Source: Axinella damicornis
Taxonomy: Eukaryota > Porifera > Demospongiae > Axinellida > Axinellidae
Direction of reading: 5' to 3'
Length of the DNA stretch: 64,000 bases
Assembly: GCA_963931865.1 (NCBI GenBank)
Contig: OZ007517.1
Coordinates: forward strand, 6,399,707 to 6,463,706
The translations under genes were made by a program, and so were the position numbers. The first letter of the stretch is position 1, and each line of letters starts with the position of its first letter. Shown here in pieces: positions 1 through 10,930 of this stretch. Below the pieces are notes generated by a model, which saw only the letters and a program-made list of their open reading frames with translations, was not told where the DNA came from and did not search any database.

Positions 1-169
1 AGCCTGCTACCAGGATACAAGGCTGGGTACGAGGATAACACAATTCTGGTCCTACCTTCTCCCAAAAACATTTCCACTTTCTCCCAGCCTGCCAACGTAG
101 TGGTAGTGGATGACATCACTCTTCCTGGACTTGTGCTCACATAGCTCAGGCTGGTAGGTCCCATTCTTC

Positions 170-206
<37 letters not shown>

Positions 207-434
207 TGTGTGCATGTGCATGTGTGTGTGCATTTGTGGTGTTTATGTGAGTGCATGTGTATGGGGTGCCATCTGTGCCAAAAATCAGTCTATCACAACA
301 TTTGTAAATGTGACAGTGTACATGTATGTCTGTACACACGTGGGTGTGGGGTGTAGATTTGTGCATGCTATAGTCTCACTGTGATCAGTCACTACAATAA
401 CAGACAGCTGCTAGGTGCACAGCAGCATGCATGC
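1..434. other. Intergenic stretch with TG microsatellite
   Basis: I see no gene here. A TG/CA dinucleotide tract occupies about 173-204, followed by degenerate TG-rich sequence to about 340. Short open frames across it are products of the dinucleotide repeat. Confidence 0.7.
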
Positions 435-1024
435 TAGCCTCGTTCCCAGGCCTGAGACGGTGAGGAGAAAAGGGCCTGGTTTCCACTGTTTGCGCATGTG
501 CTAACTAGCGGTGGAATTCCACCGGCTCCGTGGACGTTCGATTATGTTTGTACACTTGTGACATCGAAGTAGATAACGTGATCCGTACAGTTAACTAGCT
601 AGCGAGTACTTACTAGTGGTGTGCGTTACAACAGCTCTCGATCGTGCTCTCCTATGTCCTTAGGCGGCAAGGCGCTCCTGAATTGAGCTAGAACAGTGAC
701 CTGCGATTGAACGATGGGATGTTTTCGTGTGGCTACCGTCGTACCGACCGGGTGGAGTCAGTATGCTACCAGACTCTTCCATTTGTTTTGAATAACGAAT
801 GTCGGGTAAGTCTGTTGCTGGTGGCAGTGCAATTGTGGCCCTCATCTAGTGGATAGAGGACCAGTGTAGCAAAATAGATAGTGTCACACGCTCGACCACG
901 AAGACGTCATTTGCACCCTCCCCCTTATGAATACGTGTTACGGTTACAGATAATTAAGCGCATGCGCAAGCAGTGGAAACCAGGCCCTTTTCTCCTCGCC
1001 GTCTCAGGCCTGGGAACAAGGCTA
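435..1024. mobile_element. 590-base MITE with TAGCC/GGCTA inverted ends
   Basis: The outer 63 bases at each end (436-498 and 961-1023) are near-perfect inverted complements. They begin AGCCTCGTTCCCAGGCC. The element is flanked by the 9-base direct repeat CATGCATGC, so taking its ends as TAGCC...GGCTA gives a clean target duplication. The interior has no coding potential I can support. The termini match the hairpins at 11952, 42554 and 46830 and the ends of the 50926-57202 candidate, so I treat all as one family. Confidence 0.8.
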
Positions 1025-1491
1025 CATGCATGCTCACCACTTTGCAAAGCATGCCAGTGAGTAATTATCATGCGGACACACCCACAATAGCAAATACCAA
1101 GGCAATTGGCTCCATGTTGTTGCCTATACGCTGGCTACGCCTCTGACAATACAAGCATAAGCGTACATTACTACATATTAACACTCCCGGTATAGGAAAT
1201 GTTGTTTCCGAGAAGGCAGGATCGATAGGAGTGGTACATCAGCAGAAACTCATTATCTAATATTATGCTACAAACGGCATAAAAACTCTATAGCACACAA
1301 TAGTTCTCAATGCCCAACGTGGGAGTGCTACAGTGCTATATAATCGGTGCACAAAGCCGTCCATATGAGCTTATAGGAGACCATGCCAACAAACCTTATT
1401 TGTTGGTAAAAAGCTAATTGGTGTGCTAATTGCATTGCTTGCTGAGAGTGGATACGGGACCACCTTACTGTAGCTAGAGGGGGCCAACTAT
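1025..1491. other. Intergenic stretch, nothing recognised
   Basis: AT-rich unique-looking sequence. I see no ORF, RNA gene or repeat I can support. Confidence 0.5.
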
Positions 1492-2000
1492 TGTATCAAC
1501 CAAGTGTTGATACGTAGCTCTGTTCCTTGCGGCTTCCTGTGCTTCAGGTTGGCCATGCAATCAAAAGCGATCATGATGATTATAATCATAGTCTGCAGAA
1601 TGTTCGTAGACCTTTCCTGTGAGGCTGGTCAATTATTCCATACTGTAGTGCATTGTTTTGAGCAGATACAACTTCTTGTTCTGGGCAGATACAGTAAGAC
1701 ATCTTCTTGTTCTACGTTCCAGGTTGAGAAGTTTGCTGCTCAAGTGGAACAACGGACTAGCTGCCCCCCCCCCCCCCCCCCCCCCCCCTCAACATTGCAG
1801 CATCTCCTGTAGGAAACAACAGCACTGCAGCCAGTAAGAACGACGACAGCCCACAACAAGCACAAACACTCCGATTGTGCTGCTAATTTGCACGTGCATG
1901 CACACAAAGGGAGTGTGTTCCTGCAATTATTTCGCATCACTCAAATTCATTCCCAGAACTGTTTCCAGATTGTGAACCAGACTGGAGTCATGCAAACGTC
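1492..2000. repeat. Dispersed repeat, copy 1 (second copy near 48690)
   Basis: This block matches 48690-49045 almost base for base in several stretches, including a palindromic start (GTATCAAC...GTTGATAC) and the segment around CAGGTTGGCCATGCAATC. This copy has an extra insertion with a poly-C run at about 1764-1788. The open frames on both strands are short and not conserved across the copies, so I do not call a gene. Confidence 0.7.
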
Positions 2001-2001
2001 C

Positions 2002-2549
2002 GCCTAGTCTGGTTCCCAGACCCACCCGCAAGGAAGGGTCTGGGTAAATGACTTGCACTTCCGCGTAGCCGAGCACTGCACTCCGGCGAAAGTGTTGATT
2101 AGGGAAAACCGCACCGTACATAATGTTATTCATCCGTCGTGAGTCCAGCGCCTGCGGCTTCTCACCTACTCACAGCAATTAATAATTCACACTGAATGAA
2201 ACAAGGGGTGGTCACTCCAATATGCGCCGTACTTCGAGATGCGACCGGGGTCACAATCTGTGACCGTCCAAAAACTGCCTATGACCGCGTGACCGTGCTG
2301 CTAAACTGCCGGTGACCCTGTGACCGTAGCAAAAATCCACCGTGACTGTGTGACTTTTTGGTAGTATACGGAGTAATACGGTAAGCCACACCTACATCCG
2401 CCGTATACGGGGTTACAATCGCCGGTTGCAGCTCTAAGTACGGTGCTTATTGGCGTGACCACCCCTTATGAAATTCCTTGGCTATGCGGGAGCACGGTTC
2501 ATTTGCCCAGACCCTTCCTCGCGGGTGGGTCTGGGAACCAGACTAGGCT
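2002..2549. mobile_element. 548-base TIR element with a second MITE nested inside
   Basis: Ends at 2002-2046 and 2502-2549 are inverted copies beginning CCTAGTCTGGTTCCCAGACC, similar to the TAGTC branch of the hairpin family. No clear target duplication is visible, unlike the other members. A distinct element is nested at 2203-2470. Confidence 0.75.
2203..2470. mobile_element. Nested MITE with AAGGGGTGGTCACTCC ends
   Basis: Starts AAGGGGTGGTCACTCC and ends with an inverted version (GTGACCACCCCTT). The interior has repeated GTGACCG-type motifs. The same family occurs at 49443-50051 and, more diverged, at 50059-50324. Confidence 0.75.
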
Positions 2550-3698
2550 ACAGTATGTACTGAGCAAGGATACTGTATCCCTGGTTAATGACCCAATAAC
2601 CAAGTCACTGTCCATCACTGTATCAGGTGGCTGGCTAATCAGGCACAGAAATATGATCCTCTAGAATAACAACATACCGGAGACTGTGGGAAGAATCCTG
2701 CTTCTGGGGGATGTAGTGCGACGCCTCTTATCACTCGAGATGCTCCCCGCACCAGACTTGGAATGGAAGTGGAGCAGACCCGGATGCATTGCTGCTGTCT
2801 CCGATCCCGGGGTCCAATTCTCTACCTTCTTTTCAGGTCCTTGCTGAGAGCGCAGCCCTGGCTGAGGGTGGGGTGGGGGCGCCTCGCCCTCCTGTCCCGG
2901 GACAAGGCTCAGACCCAAGGTGGAGTGTACGAGACTGACTATCGACTAGTAAGACTCGTCTTTCGCGGCGGATTGTGGCTCATGAACAAGCACTTTGAGT
3001 TGGCAGCCCGATCAGGAAAAACTACAGCAGATAGAAATTTGCTTTTGTCTCTCAAACAATGATCAGATTCATAGGCTGAAATCATGCAGTTATCACTAAA
3101 AACCTCCCGAATCCCCGTAATTAGTTCTGTCCCGGAAACGCATGACCGGAAGTAATTATTGAGGTTGCGTGGGTGGGGCAGTTTTTACAAAAGATTGGGT
3201 GTGGCAGTTATCCGCGCGCCAGCAACTTAACTCTAGCTAGCTATATAGCTATTCTGCGACCACTGCCTGTACTTTCGTGTGCGACCGCCTACGATAGTTT
3301 GCAAGGCAAACACTCAGCGAGTTGGGTATGTTGCTGATGTAGCACTGCACTATAATTGCACTTATCATGCGAGGATATTTCAGGGCCTTTTGGAAACATC
3401 CCCGGCCCCCCTCCCGAAATTAGTACTACATGCAGTGTGTTTGTTTTCTAATCAGAGGGGGAAATGCTTGGTGGGGACCAGATTTTGAGCACTGTGCATT
3501 TCACAGAACAATAATCTAGTCTAGCTGGCTAGCCCCTAGAATTTTCCCCAGCACGGATCGACTCACAATCATGATCCTATATAGCCCCACAGCCGTTACT
3601 CTCAGCGAGAGTCTGGCTATGCGGGACTACTGTCCAGGACCTGGTCATATACATTATGATAGATCTATCTGAAGCAGTTGAAGTATCTGCTCAGGGAT
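2550..3698. other. Intergenic, no supported gene
   Basis: GC-richer sequence around 2700-3060 gives open frames on both strands (85 and 99 codons), but neither shows a recognisable domain, splice pattern or conserved second copy. The rest is unremarkable. Confidence 0.4.
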
Positions 3699-3771
3699 TA
3701 GCCTTGTTCCCAGGCCCCGCCCAGCTTTTTGTCGCTTACTTCGTGCGTGGGAGAGCCTGGGAACGAGGCTA
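3699..3771. mobile_element. Short hairpin element, TAGCC family
   Basis: A palindromic insertion of about 72 bases starting AGCCTTGTTCCCAGGCC and ending GCCTGGGAACGAGGCT. GGATTA lies near both edges, but a full 9-base duplication is not intact. Confidence 0.65.
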
Positions 3772-3844
3772 GGATTAATCAACTCACCACATCACCTCAC
3801 ACAATTGCTGCGGTAGCATCTCCTGTGGAGCTGCACACTCACTG

Positions 3845-3872
3845 ATGTATATATATATATATATATATATAT
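3845..3872. repeat. AT dinucleotide microsatellite
   Basis: Perfect TA/AT alternation of about 28 bases. Confidence 0.9.
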
Positions 3873-3977
3873 CTGTTTTACAGCTGTGATATTTTACATG
3901 TCATGACATCGGTTGCAGTTGCTCCCAAGCCGTGACATCAATTGCAGTCGCTCCCAAACCGTGATACCATTTGCCCA

Positions 3978-4170
3978 AGCCGCGCCATCAGTCACAGTGT
4001 AACCCCAGCTGTGACATCAGTCACAGTGTAACCCCAGCTGTGACATCAGTCACAGTGTAACCCCAGCTGTGACATCAGTCACAGTGTAACCCCAGCTGTG
4101 ACATCAGTCACAGTGTAACCCCAGCTGTGACATCAGTCACAGTGTAACCCCAGCTGTGACATCAGTTGCA
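3978..4170. repeat. 29-base minisatellite, about six units
   Basis: Near-perfect tandem copies of a 29-base unit containing GTGACATCAGTCACAGTG and ending in CCCAGCT. More diverged units flank the block on both sides (about 3890-4235) and carry TTGCAGTCGCTC. GTGACATCAGTCAC is itself nearly palindromic. Confidence 0.9.
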
Positions 4171-4282
4171 GTCGCTCCCCAGCTGTGAAATCGGTTGCAG
4201 TCGCTCTCAAGTCGTGACATTGGTTGCAGTCGCTCTACAGAACCAAGGTATGTGGTTTGTTACTACATTCGTACACACCTAG

Positions 4283-4742
4283 GGGTTTTATCAGAGAACG
4301 CGGTAGCGTTCTCTATTTAGGGATGGCCAAGGAAATTTCGATTTTACCATACTGATGCACCAGCAGGATAACGGCCAAAGAAGCTACAACCCCCCAAACC
4401 AAGCATGCAGACAGAATGATACTGCCTAGCAGTTCCCAAAAACACTCACAAACATACCTTAGAGTACGCAGGAGTCGATGAACATGTCGCGGAGAAAAGT
4501 CCGATTTCGTCATCTTCTTTCTTCTTTCTTCTTCTTCTTCTTCTTTCTTTCTTTCTCATAACGAAACTTTGCCCAAGGATAGCTTACCAACTAAACCACT
4601 TCTTGAGCTAATTTACGTACAGGACAACACCGCTATTGCCGTAGTACTCGCCATGACCACGTTTGTCTGCAAACTGGCAAGACCAGCAGTTTTAGCTAGC
4701 TACGATCCGATGGCATTCTAGCACGACGCCATTTTGAGGCAA
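4283..4742. repeat. Dispersed 450-base repeat, copy 1 (copy 2 at 63495)
   Basis: This block recurs at 63495-63930 in the same orientation. The shared start is around AGAGAACGCGGTAGCG (AGAGAACGCGATAGCG in copy 2) and the shared end is GCCATTTTGAGGC. Both copies contain a TCT/TTC-rich pyrimidine tract. On the - strand this copy has a 66-codon frame with a hydrophobic stretch, but copy 2 is interrupted by a stop, so I do not call a protein. A donor-like AAG|GTATGTTTG on the - strand is kept in both. Confidence 0.75.
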
Positions 4743-5378
4743 TGAGGTCACGTGTTCGCCAATTGCGCATGCGCAATCCAAAATGCAAGCACATTTTTGT
4801 GTTCTTTTGCTTGTAATGGCTGCGTTTGGTACACTAACAGAAATCCCTGTGAATCCGTCATCTGGTGGCTCCTACTGCTACGAGGAAGTTCTACCAACCT
4901 GTTCTTGTCAAGATGTATTGTGACTATGCCATCATGGAGGCGTGGCTTTCTTTTCATGACGTAACTACAGTGCAGAACTGTGAGGCTAGAGTTTTGGATT
5001 TCCATTGCAAGCACATGACCTACACGGCTGCCATCGAGCTCTCTGATCTGATGAAGGGTGAATGCCCCACCCCCTAATCCACGAAGGCAGCAATAAACAT
5101 TGATCACAACTGCAACATCAAAAATACATTATTAGCTATTAATGGAAACTGCAGCCTGCTCAGTGCCCAGCAGAAGGTCCACGTCCATCAGGAGAGACCA
5201 TCACAGCTTTGTTGTTGACATGGTGATCGCCTCGTAGTCTCGGGCCTAGGAACAAGGCTAACATGGTGATTAAGTAACTGGCATACATCCAGTTCCCCCG
5301 TACCCTTATGGTGACGTGATGTTGCACGTACCATGACTAAGAAGTTACACATTTCATGCGCTCGAAAAAGTATGCAAA
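4743..5378. other. Intergenic, no supported gene
   Basis: Open frames on both strands over 4748-5107 overlap each other and match no family I recognise. A half copy of a TAGCC-family end lies near 5236-5260. Confidence 0.4.
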
Positions 5379-5663
5379 CTAGTGGCAAAAAATTTTCTGC
5401 GAAAAATATGAAGGATTTAGTGATGGCCTGTCACATTCGGAATTATTCCACCCCTCGAAAAAGCTAAGAAACAAGGAGAAATGCCTTTAACCAGGCTTAG
5501 TCCCATCCCCTCCCTAAATTCTACATTTATAATGGATGGGACTGAGCCTGGTTAAAGGCATTTCTCCTTGTTTCTTAGCTTTTTCGAGGGGTGGAATAAT
5601 TCCGAATGTGACAGGCCGTCACTAAATCCTTTATATTTTTTGCAGAAAATGTTTTGCCACTAG
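5379..5663. mobile_element. Foldback element, 285 bases
   Basis: Two arms of about 125 bases (5379-5505 and 5535-5663) are inverted complements with few mismatches, separated by a spacer of about 30 bases. It starts CTAGTGGCAAAA and ends TTTTGCCACTAG. It would extrude as a long hairpin. Confidence 0.85.
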
Positions 5664-6981
5664 TGTCACATACAAATCCCCTATAACACAGGCATGAAGT
5701 CCATCTGCCCACAACTATGCAATAGCTGATGCCTGAATGTTGTAACTGAAGTTCAGTAGCACATGAATATTTTCCATGACATCATTATGTGAATATTGCA
5801 CCTGGAGGTTACGTAACAATATGTAACATTACTGCACTCTCTGCGCGTAGAGTTGGTAGACTCGATAGAGCGGATATGCTAATACACGAAAGCTCTCAAA
5901 AATGATCAGCATATCACTTATGCCTTTATGACAACTTATCGTTCATCTTCGAGTGTTTTCCTTGGCCAAGAAGCCTCCCAGTGTCACGAAAAAGCATTGC
6001 GAAAATATTGCACCAGAAGGGCGCCAGCCCGCAAAATCGGTTTTCTTCTTTTTCTTCTTCTCTCTACAGACAGGCTAGTTCAAAATTGTCTTTAACTGGA
6101 GATAAAAATGGAGAGGTTAACTTATATAGAACCAAGAGTAGCTCACATGCACCATACTACTGATGTAGTGATGCCACTCACTGCAATCACATTGGCATGG
6201 CATCAGACATTGCATACGCAAGAGATTTCACACCACGCAGAACTCTTCTGCAGAGTGACTGCATGCAAGTGGCTGCTCCTCTGCCGTGCATGGGCCCAGT
6301 GGCTTAGTAGTAAGAACATCAGTATTCAGAAGGACTGGGGTGTTTGAATAGCTACCAGAATTTTCTATGGATTAAATTCCCTCTCTATGTCGGCACAATT
6401 TGTATACATACCTTTTGGGCAAAGAGACTAGGAGCTAAGTGCGAGTACTGACTGTTTGCATGATAGCATCTTTATTGTGATAGCACAGATTACATTGCCA
6501 ATTTGCCACCTGCTGATCATGATCTTTCTTCATGCAATAGTATACTCATGAGTATACCGGTATAGTATTCATGAAGTATAGTAAGGGGTGTTTCCCATTA
6601 TCTAAGCGAAGTAGTGCAACTAGCTATATATCTATACAACAATGAATAGCAATGAACCTAAGCCGTTCGAAGGCAATTGAGTCTAAAGGATCACTCTTGG
6701 ATAAACTTGTGTGCAGTGAACGAGTTCCTTAATTGAGATGCTGTAGTGCTAAGGATGTACATGTAGCTTCTGGGACAACATTAGTCTACTTTCAGCAAAC
6801 TGTACTATTATGCTTGCAAAAAGCACTGGAATAATTATGCTCCTATGCTGCATATAGTATATTACGTATGCTGGCATAATTTGCCAAGGCCTAGTATGGA
6901 TATTGTATGCAACAATTAGTGTTCTGTTAGGATTTAGTATCACACACTTCTCTCTTGGCTCCTTCATAGTCGTCCTAGGCC
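5664..6981 (+). promoter_or_regulatory. Upstream region of the kinase-ankyrin gene (promoter not pinned down)
   Basis: This stretch precedes the start codon at 6982. AT-rich motifs such as CTATATATCTATAC (about 6622) could include core promoter elements, but no start site can be fixed from sequence alone, and an upstream untranslated exon is possible. No other gene is visible. Confidence 0.25.
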
Positions 6982-8341
6982 ATGTCCGAACAGTCGCAGG
7001 CCGATGATCAAGACCTAGAACTGTTTGACGATAAAACTCTTGGAACTGGGTCGTACGGGAAAGTCTGCAAAGCAAAGTTCTGCGAACTACCGTGTGCTGC
7101 AAAAATTCTACATCCCGTGCTCTTCCAATTCAATGACCCTCACAGTCAAAAGATTCTTCAGAGGTTTGAGCAGGAATGTGAACTTTTGAAGATGGTAAGA
7201 CACCCCAACGTGGCACAGTACCTTGGTGTAGCTCGCGATCCAGTGTCTCATCTTCCCGTTCTCCTGATGGAGTTGCTAGACGAAAACCTCACCCACTTCC
7301 TAGAGCGCTCCGATGAGCCTCTTCCATACCACCTTCAACTGAGCTTGTGGTACGACATAGCCCTAGCTCTCACCTTCCTCCACTCCAAGGGCATTATCCA
7401 CCGCGACCTCTCCGGAAACAATGTTCTCTTGATCGCTGGAAGCAGAGCAAAGGTGACTGATTTTGGGATGTCAACGCTTACTGTGATTAACGCTAGCATG
7501 AGTCGTCTTACTCGATGTCCCGGTACACCATTCTACATGTCCCCCGAAGCACTCACAGAACCACCTGTCTACAGCAAACAACTGGATGTCTTTTCCTCGG
7601 GCGTTATAGCTGTCCAGATTTTGACCAGAAAATACCCAGATCCCAGCTCGAACATGACACGTCAGCCAAACCCCCTTTCTCCAACTGGGTTTATGTTCTT
7701 GCCAGTACCAGAAGTTCAACGTCGGAAGAATCACATTGATCTTATTGACCCTCAGCACCAAATGTTGCCCATGATAAAAAGCTGTTTGAATGACAACGAC
7801 CAAGAACGTCCAACTGCACGGCAGCTTTGTCATCAGCTCGTTGCACTGAAACAAGCCCCAGAGTTTTCTCAGAGCATGCAGCAACCAACTCCACAAGAAA
7901 GAAGAATGCAAGATCAGCAGCAGCTCATCGAAGAGCTGCAAAAGCAAAGTCGAGACCTAAGGCGTGAGCAGCAACAAGTTGTTCAGCAGATGCAAACCCA
8001 GAACTTGAAATTGGAGAGAGACCGGAAAGTGCTGAACACACAACTGCGTGAAAATGCTCAAGAGCTGCAACTCAAGAGACGAGAACTTTGGGGGACACGT
8101 CAAGATCTCCAGCAGAAGACAGCAGAGCACCAGCAGAAGACAGCAGAGCATCAAAAAGAGCTCCAGCAGAAAATGCAAGAACTCCAGATGAAGACGAATG
8201 AGCTTGAGCAGAAAACGGAAGAGCTCCAAAAAGCACTGCGAGGTCAAATGCTGCAAGAATCCCAGCACAAGGTGAAGGAGTTGGAATCCAAAGTGGACGA
8301 ACTGCAAAGAAAGGAGCGTTTGGTTGAGCAACTTCCTCCAG
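6982..8341 (+). CDS. Exon 1: protein kinase domain and coiled coil
   Basis: The exon encodes 453 residues plus one base. Kinase landmarks are all present: glycine loop GTGSYGKV (21-28), lysine in CAAK (K41), catalytic HRDLSGNN (140-147, D142), DFG (160-162), SPEA in place of APE (187-190), the D of the F helix (D202) and the ERPTAR arginine (R277). The HRDLSGNN loop and overall spacing point to the tyrosine-kinase-like group. Residues 300-450 are a heptad-rich Gln/Glu/Lys coiled coil with short internal repeats (QQKTAEH twice). The ATG lies just after a run with no coding upstream and is followed directly by domain sequence, so I take it as the start. The reading frame stays open three codons past the donor (CCTCCAG|GTGTGTAAG) to a stop, so an intron-retained form would end as a 455-residue kinase lacking the ankyrin part. 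Confidence 0.85.
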
Positions 8342-10897
8342 GTGTGTAAGCAAAGTTAGAGAATTTTCAAATTGATACGGGTATTAAATTAATGCTGTAG
8401 AGGTAACCCCCTTGAATTTAGTAGGGGAAGTTATTTTTCAATATCTAATTGAATGGAAAAATGATAGTAAGCAAACTGTAACCATGGGAGGTCTTCAGGA
8501 TTGTTTGTTTGGAAGATAACGTATGGGGACAACCATCCACTCCGCCAACCTTTCAATTACCTACAGGGTGGTTTGTTGGTTATTTCAAACAGCTTTCTGA
8601 GCCAGGGTCGTATCCTCCGCAGTGAATGTCTTGTAAAGTTCTCAGCCTACACAGATGATTCATAGTATCAAGAGTTCATAACATCAAGAGTTCAGAACAA
8701 TAATAGTGTGCAACTGCCATATGGTATCAACTACCACCATCTCTGCAGTATGATGTCGACAATCAGTGGTGAAGTAGTATATAGCAGCATTGTGATTACT
8801 ACAGAGTTTACACAACCTATGTACATGTTGACCACACTGTTTGCCATGTCATACTGCAAAGACGGTGGTAGTGGATACCATATATGGCAGTTGCACACTC
8901 TTATTGTTATGAACTCTGTTTCTTGCATAGTCCAATTTCTGAGCCAAGGATTGCCCTAATTGAGTTATTACATGTAACTTTCATACCATATTGATGCTGT
9001 TCGTACCCACAATTGATAATCATGAAATCTCTTCACTTATCCAACGCATGTACACACCTGCATACCAGCATTTGTCACACGATTCACAGCAGAGCAGCTA
9101 CCTCCGCACATGAAGAAGCAAATTGAGGATTGCCTACGGGAATGGGAGGCCAACTTCTGCAAGGTTGCTTAATTACTCACAGTGATAATGTTCTCAGCTT
9201 CATGATTGTGTGCTATCTACAGTATAGTCCTTGGACTTCATTGGGTTATTGTTTAGTATAGCTACTTCATCACCCATTTATGAAACGTATAACAGGTTGG
9301 TACTGTGTTGACCCCTTTCTGGTTGTTCAGCACCTGTTCAGGAAGACTTGATTCAGTGGATGATGATATACATTTTAGCCCTTACAGTATGCACAACCTA
9401 GTAAGCGATTAAACTTGTAGCAAAATGAGCGCAGGTGGAATTATTATTCAGCCTGCATCAATGTACACCACCTGTCTTAATGCCTCTGCAAACTCAATGA
9501 CAAGCAAGAAGTGTTGAGTCACATGACTGTGTGCCTAGGTATTATGAGTTATATCAATGTTGGATCGCATTTCAGGTGCACATAATTATGCCTGCCATTT
9601 TTAAGTTTGAATCCATCATACAGTTGGTAGAATCTATGTCAGTAGCTAGGGTTGTTTTTGCTGCTCTGGTGCATCTTGTTGTCTTTAGAACTGGCTGAAA
9701 AGTTCACCAACATATCTTTATCCTGAACCAGTTCCGTCTGTTCTGCGAGCACCCGAGCAGTGGGAGTCTCAGTGAGAAGACACTGGAGGTCCACAGGAAC
9801 CAGACCCTGGGGGAGGCAACAGAAAGAGCCTACAAGGTACAATGTAGGCTGTGTGTTAGTGTGTCTTTGCCGTCTTTATGGTTCCATGTTGTCTGCAATA
9901 GGCCAGGATTTATTTCTGAGATATATTTACATGTGTAGTGTGATAACTAGCTGTTCAGACCTCCAGCTGTGTTTGTCACATTCTTGCCTATACAAGCCTT
10001 CAATTTGAAGCCATGGAATCAACGGTCTTCCCACACCATGGCCAGATCTGTCCCACCTTTTGGCAAAAAAATTCCTGGCAGGTTTTCCTGTATATGCTGA
10101 GTCAGTGGAACAGTCTATGCTGCCTCCGGCACAATTATCTCCCTATGCATGCGTGAAAGAGTGAAGTCACTCGATCAAACTGCTGCTCTAGCCTCCCAAG
10201 ATTTGCTGCTTGGCAAAGGGTTTCCACTTAGCCATCAGCAACAGGTACCGGTGGCATGAATTTGAATCCATCCGTAAGGAATGTAATCACTTGCATAGAT
10301 TGTTCCACTGACTCAGCATATACAGGAAAACCTGCCAGGAAATTTTTTGCCAAAAGGTGGGACAGGGGAGATGGTTGGATGTCACTTACAGGGTGGCAGC
10401 ACAAAGGGTGGGACAAGGGAGAAGGTTGGATGTCACCTGCAGGGTGGCAGCACATGGCTGTGTTTGGTCTTAGCTGTAGAAAGCCTTGACTTGTATAGTA
10501 TTAGTCATGCAAAGTATGCTCTCTTTACTAATGTTTATGTACAAAACAGTGCTCTTACTTCGTAGGACCAGCATACGATACCCATTTCCTTTACTGAGCT
10601 GTGTGGGTAAAGTCATTAAGGAATGGTTTATGAATATTGCTTTTACTATACTTCATACTTACGTATCTGGTATGGAACCATGCTGTATTTTTGTAACTGA
10701 AATAATATTATGGTGGGTATGGTGACATAACATTTTCTAAGCGGGTCTATAGTAAGAGTTTTGTTTTCGATGTGTCCAGGTGCTGGAGTTGCAGGAGTGT
10801 GGTGTGCAGCTGGAGCAGTGCCAGCTTGTGAGATACAGTGAGCTCACAGGAACACTGGGAAGGCCCTTTGATGAGCCCAAGGTTGGTGCAGACCGTG

Positions 10898-10930
<33 letters not shown>

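Noticed and set aside
52..384. Short Cys/Val- or His/Thr-rich proteins near the left edge
   Set aside because: Translation of a TG/CA microsatellite.
2661..3062. Overlapping frames of 85 and 99 codons
   Set aside because: No domain, no conserved copy and opposite-strand overlap; GC content explains the length.
3978..4170. Regular 29-base repeats considered as a CRISPR array
   Set aside because: Units are directly adjacent with no unique spacers, and the genome is eukaryotic.
4748..5107. 119-codon - strand frame and overlapping + strand frames
   Set aside because: No recognisable motif or splice support; mutually overlapping.
7471..8353. Several antisense frames across the kinase exon
   Set aside because: Shadows of the real + strand coding sequence; Leu-rich antisense of the Gln/Glu coiled coil.
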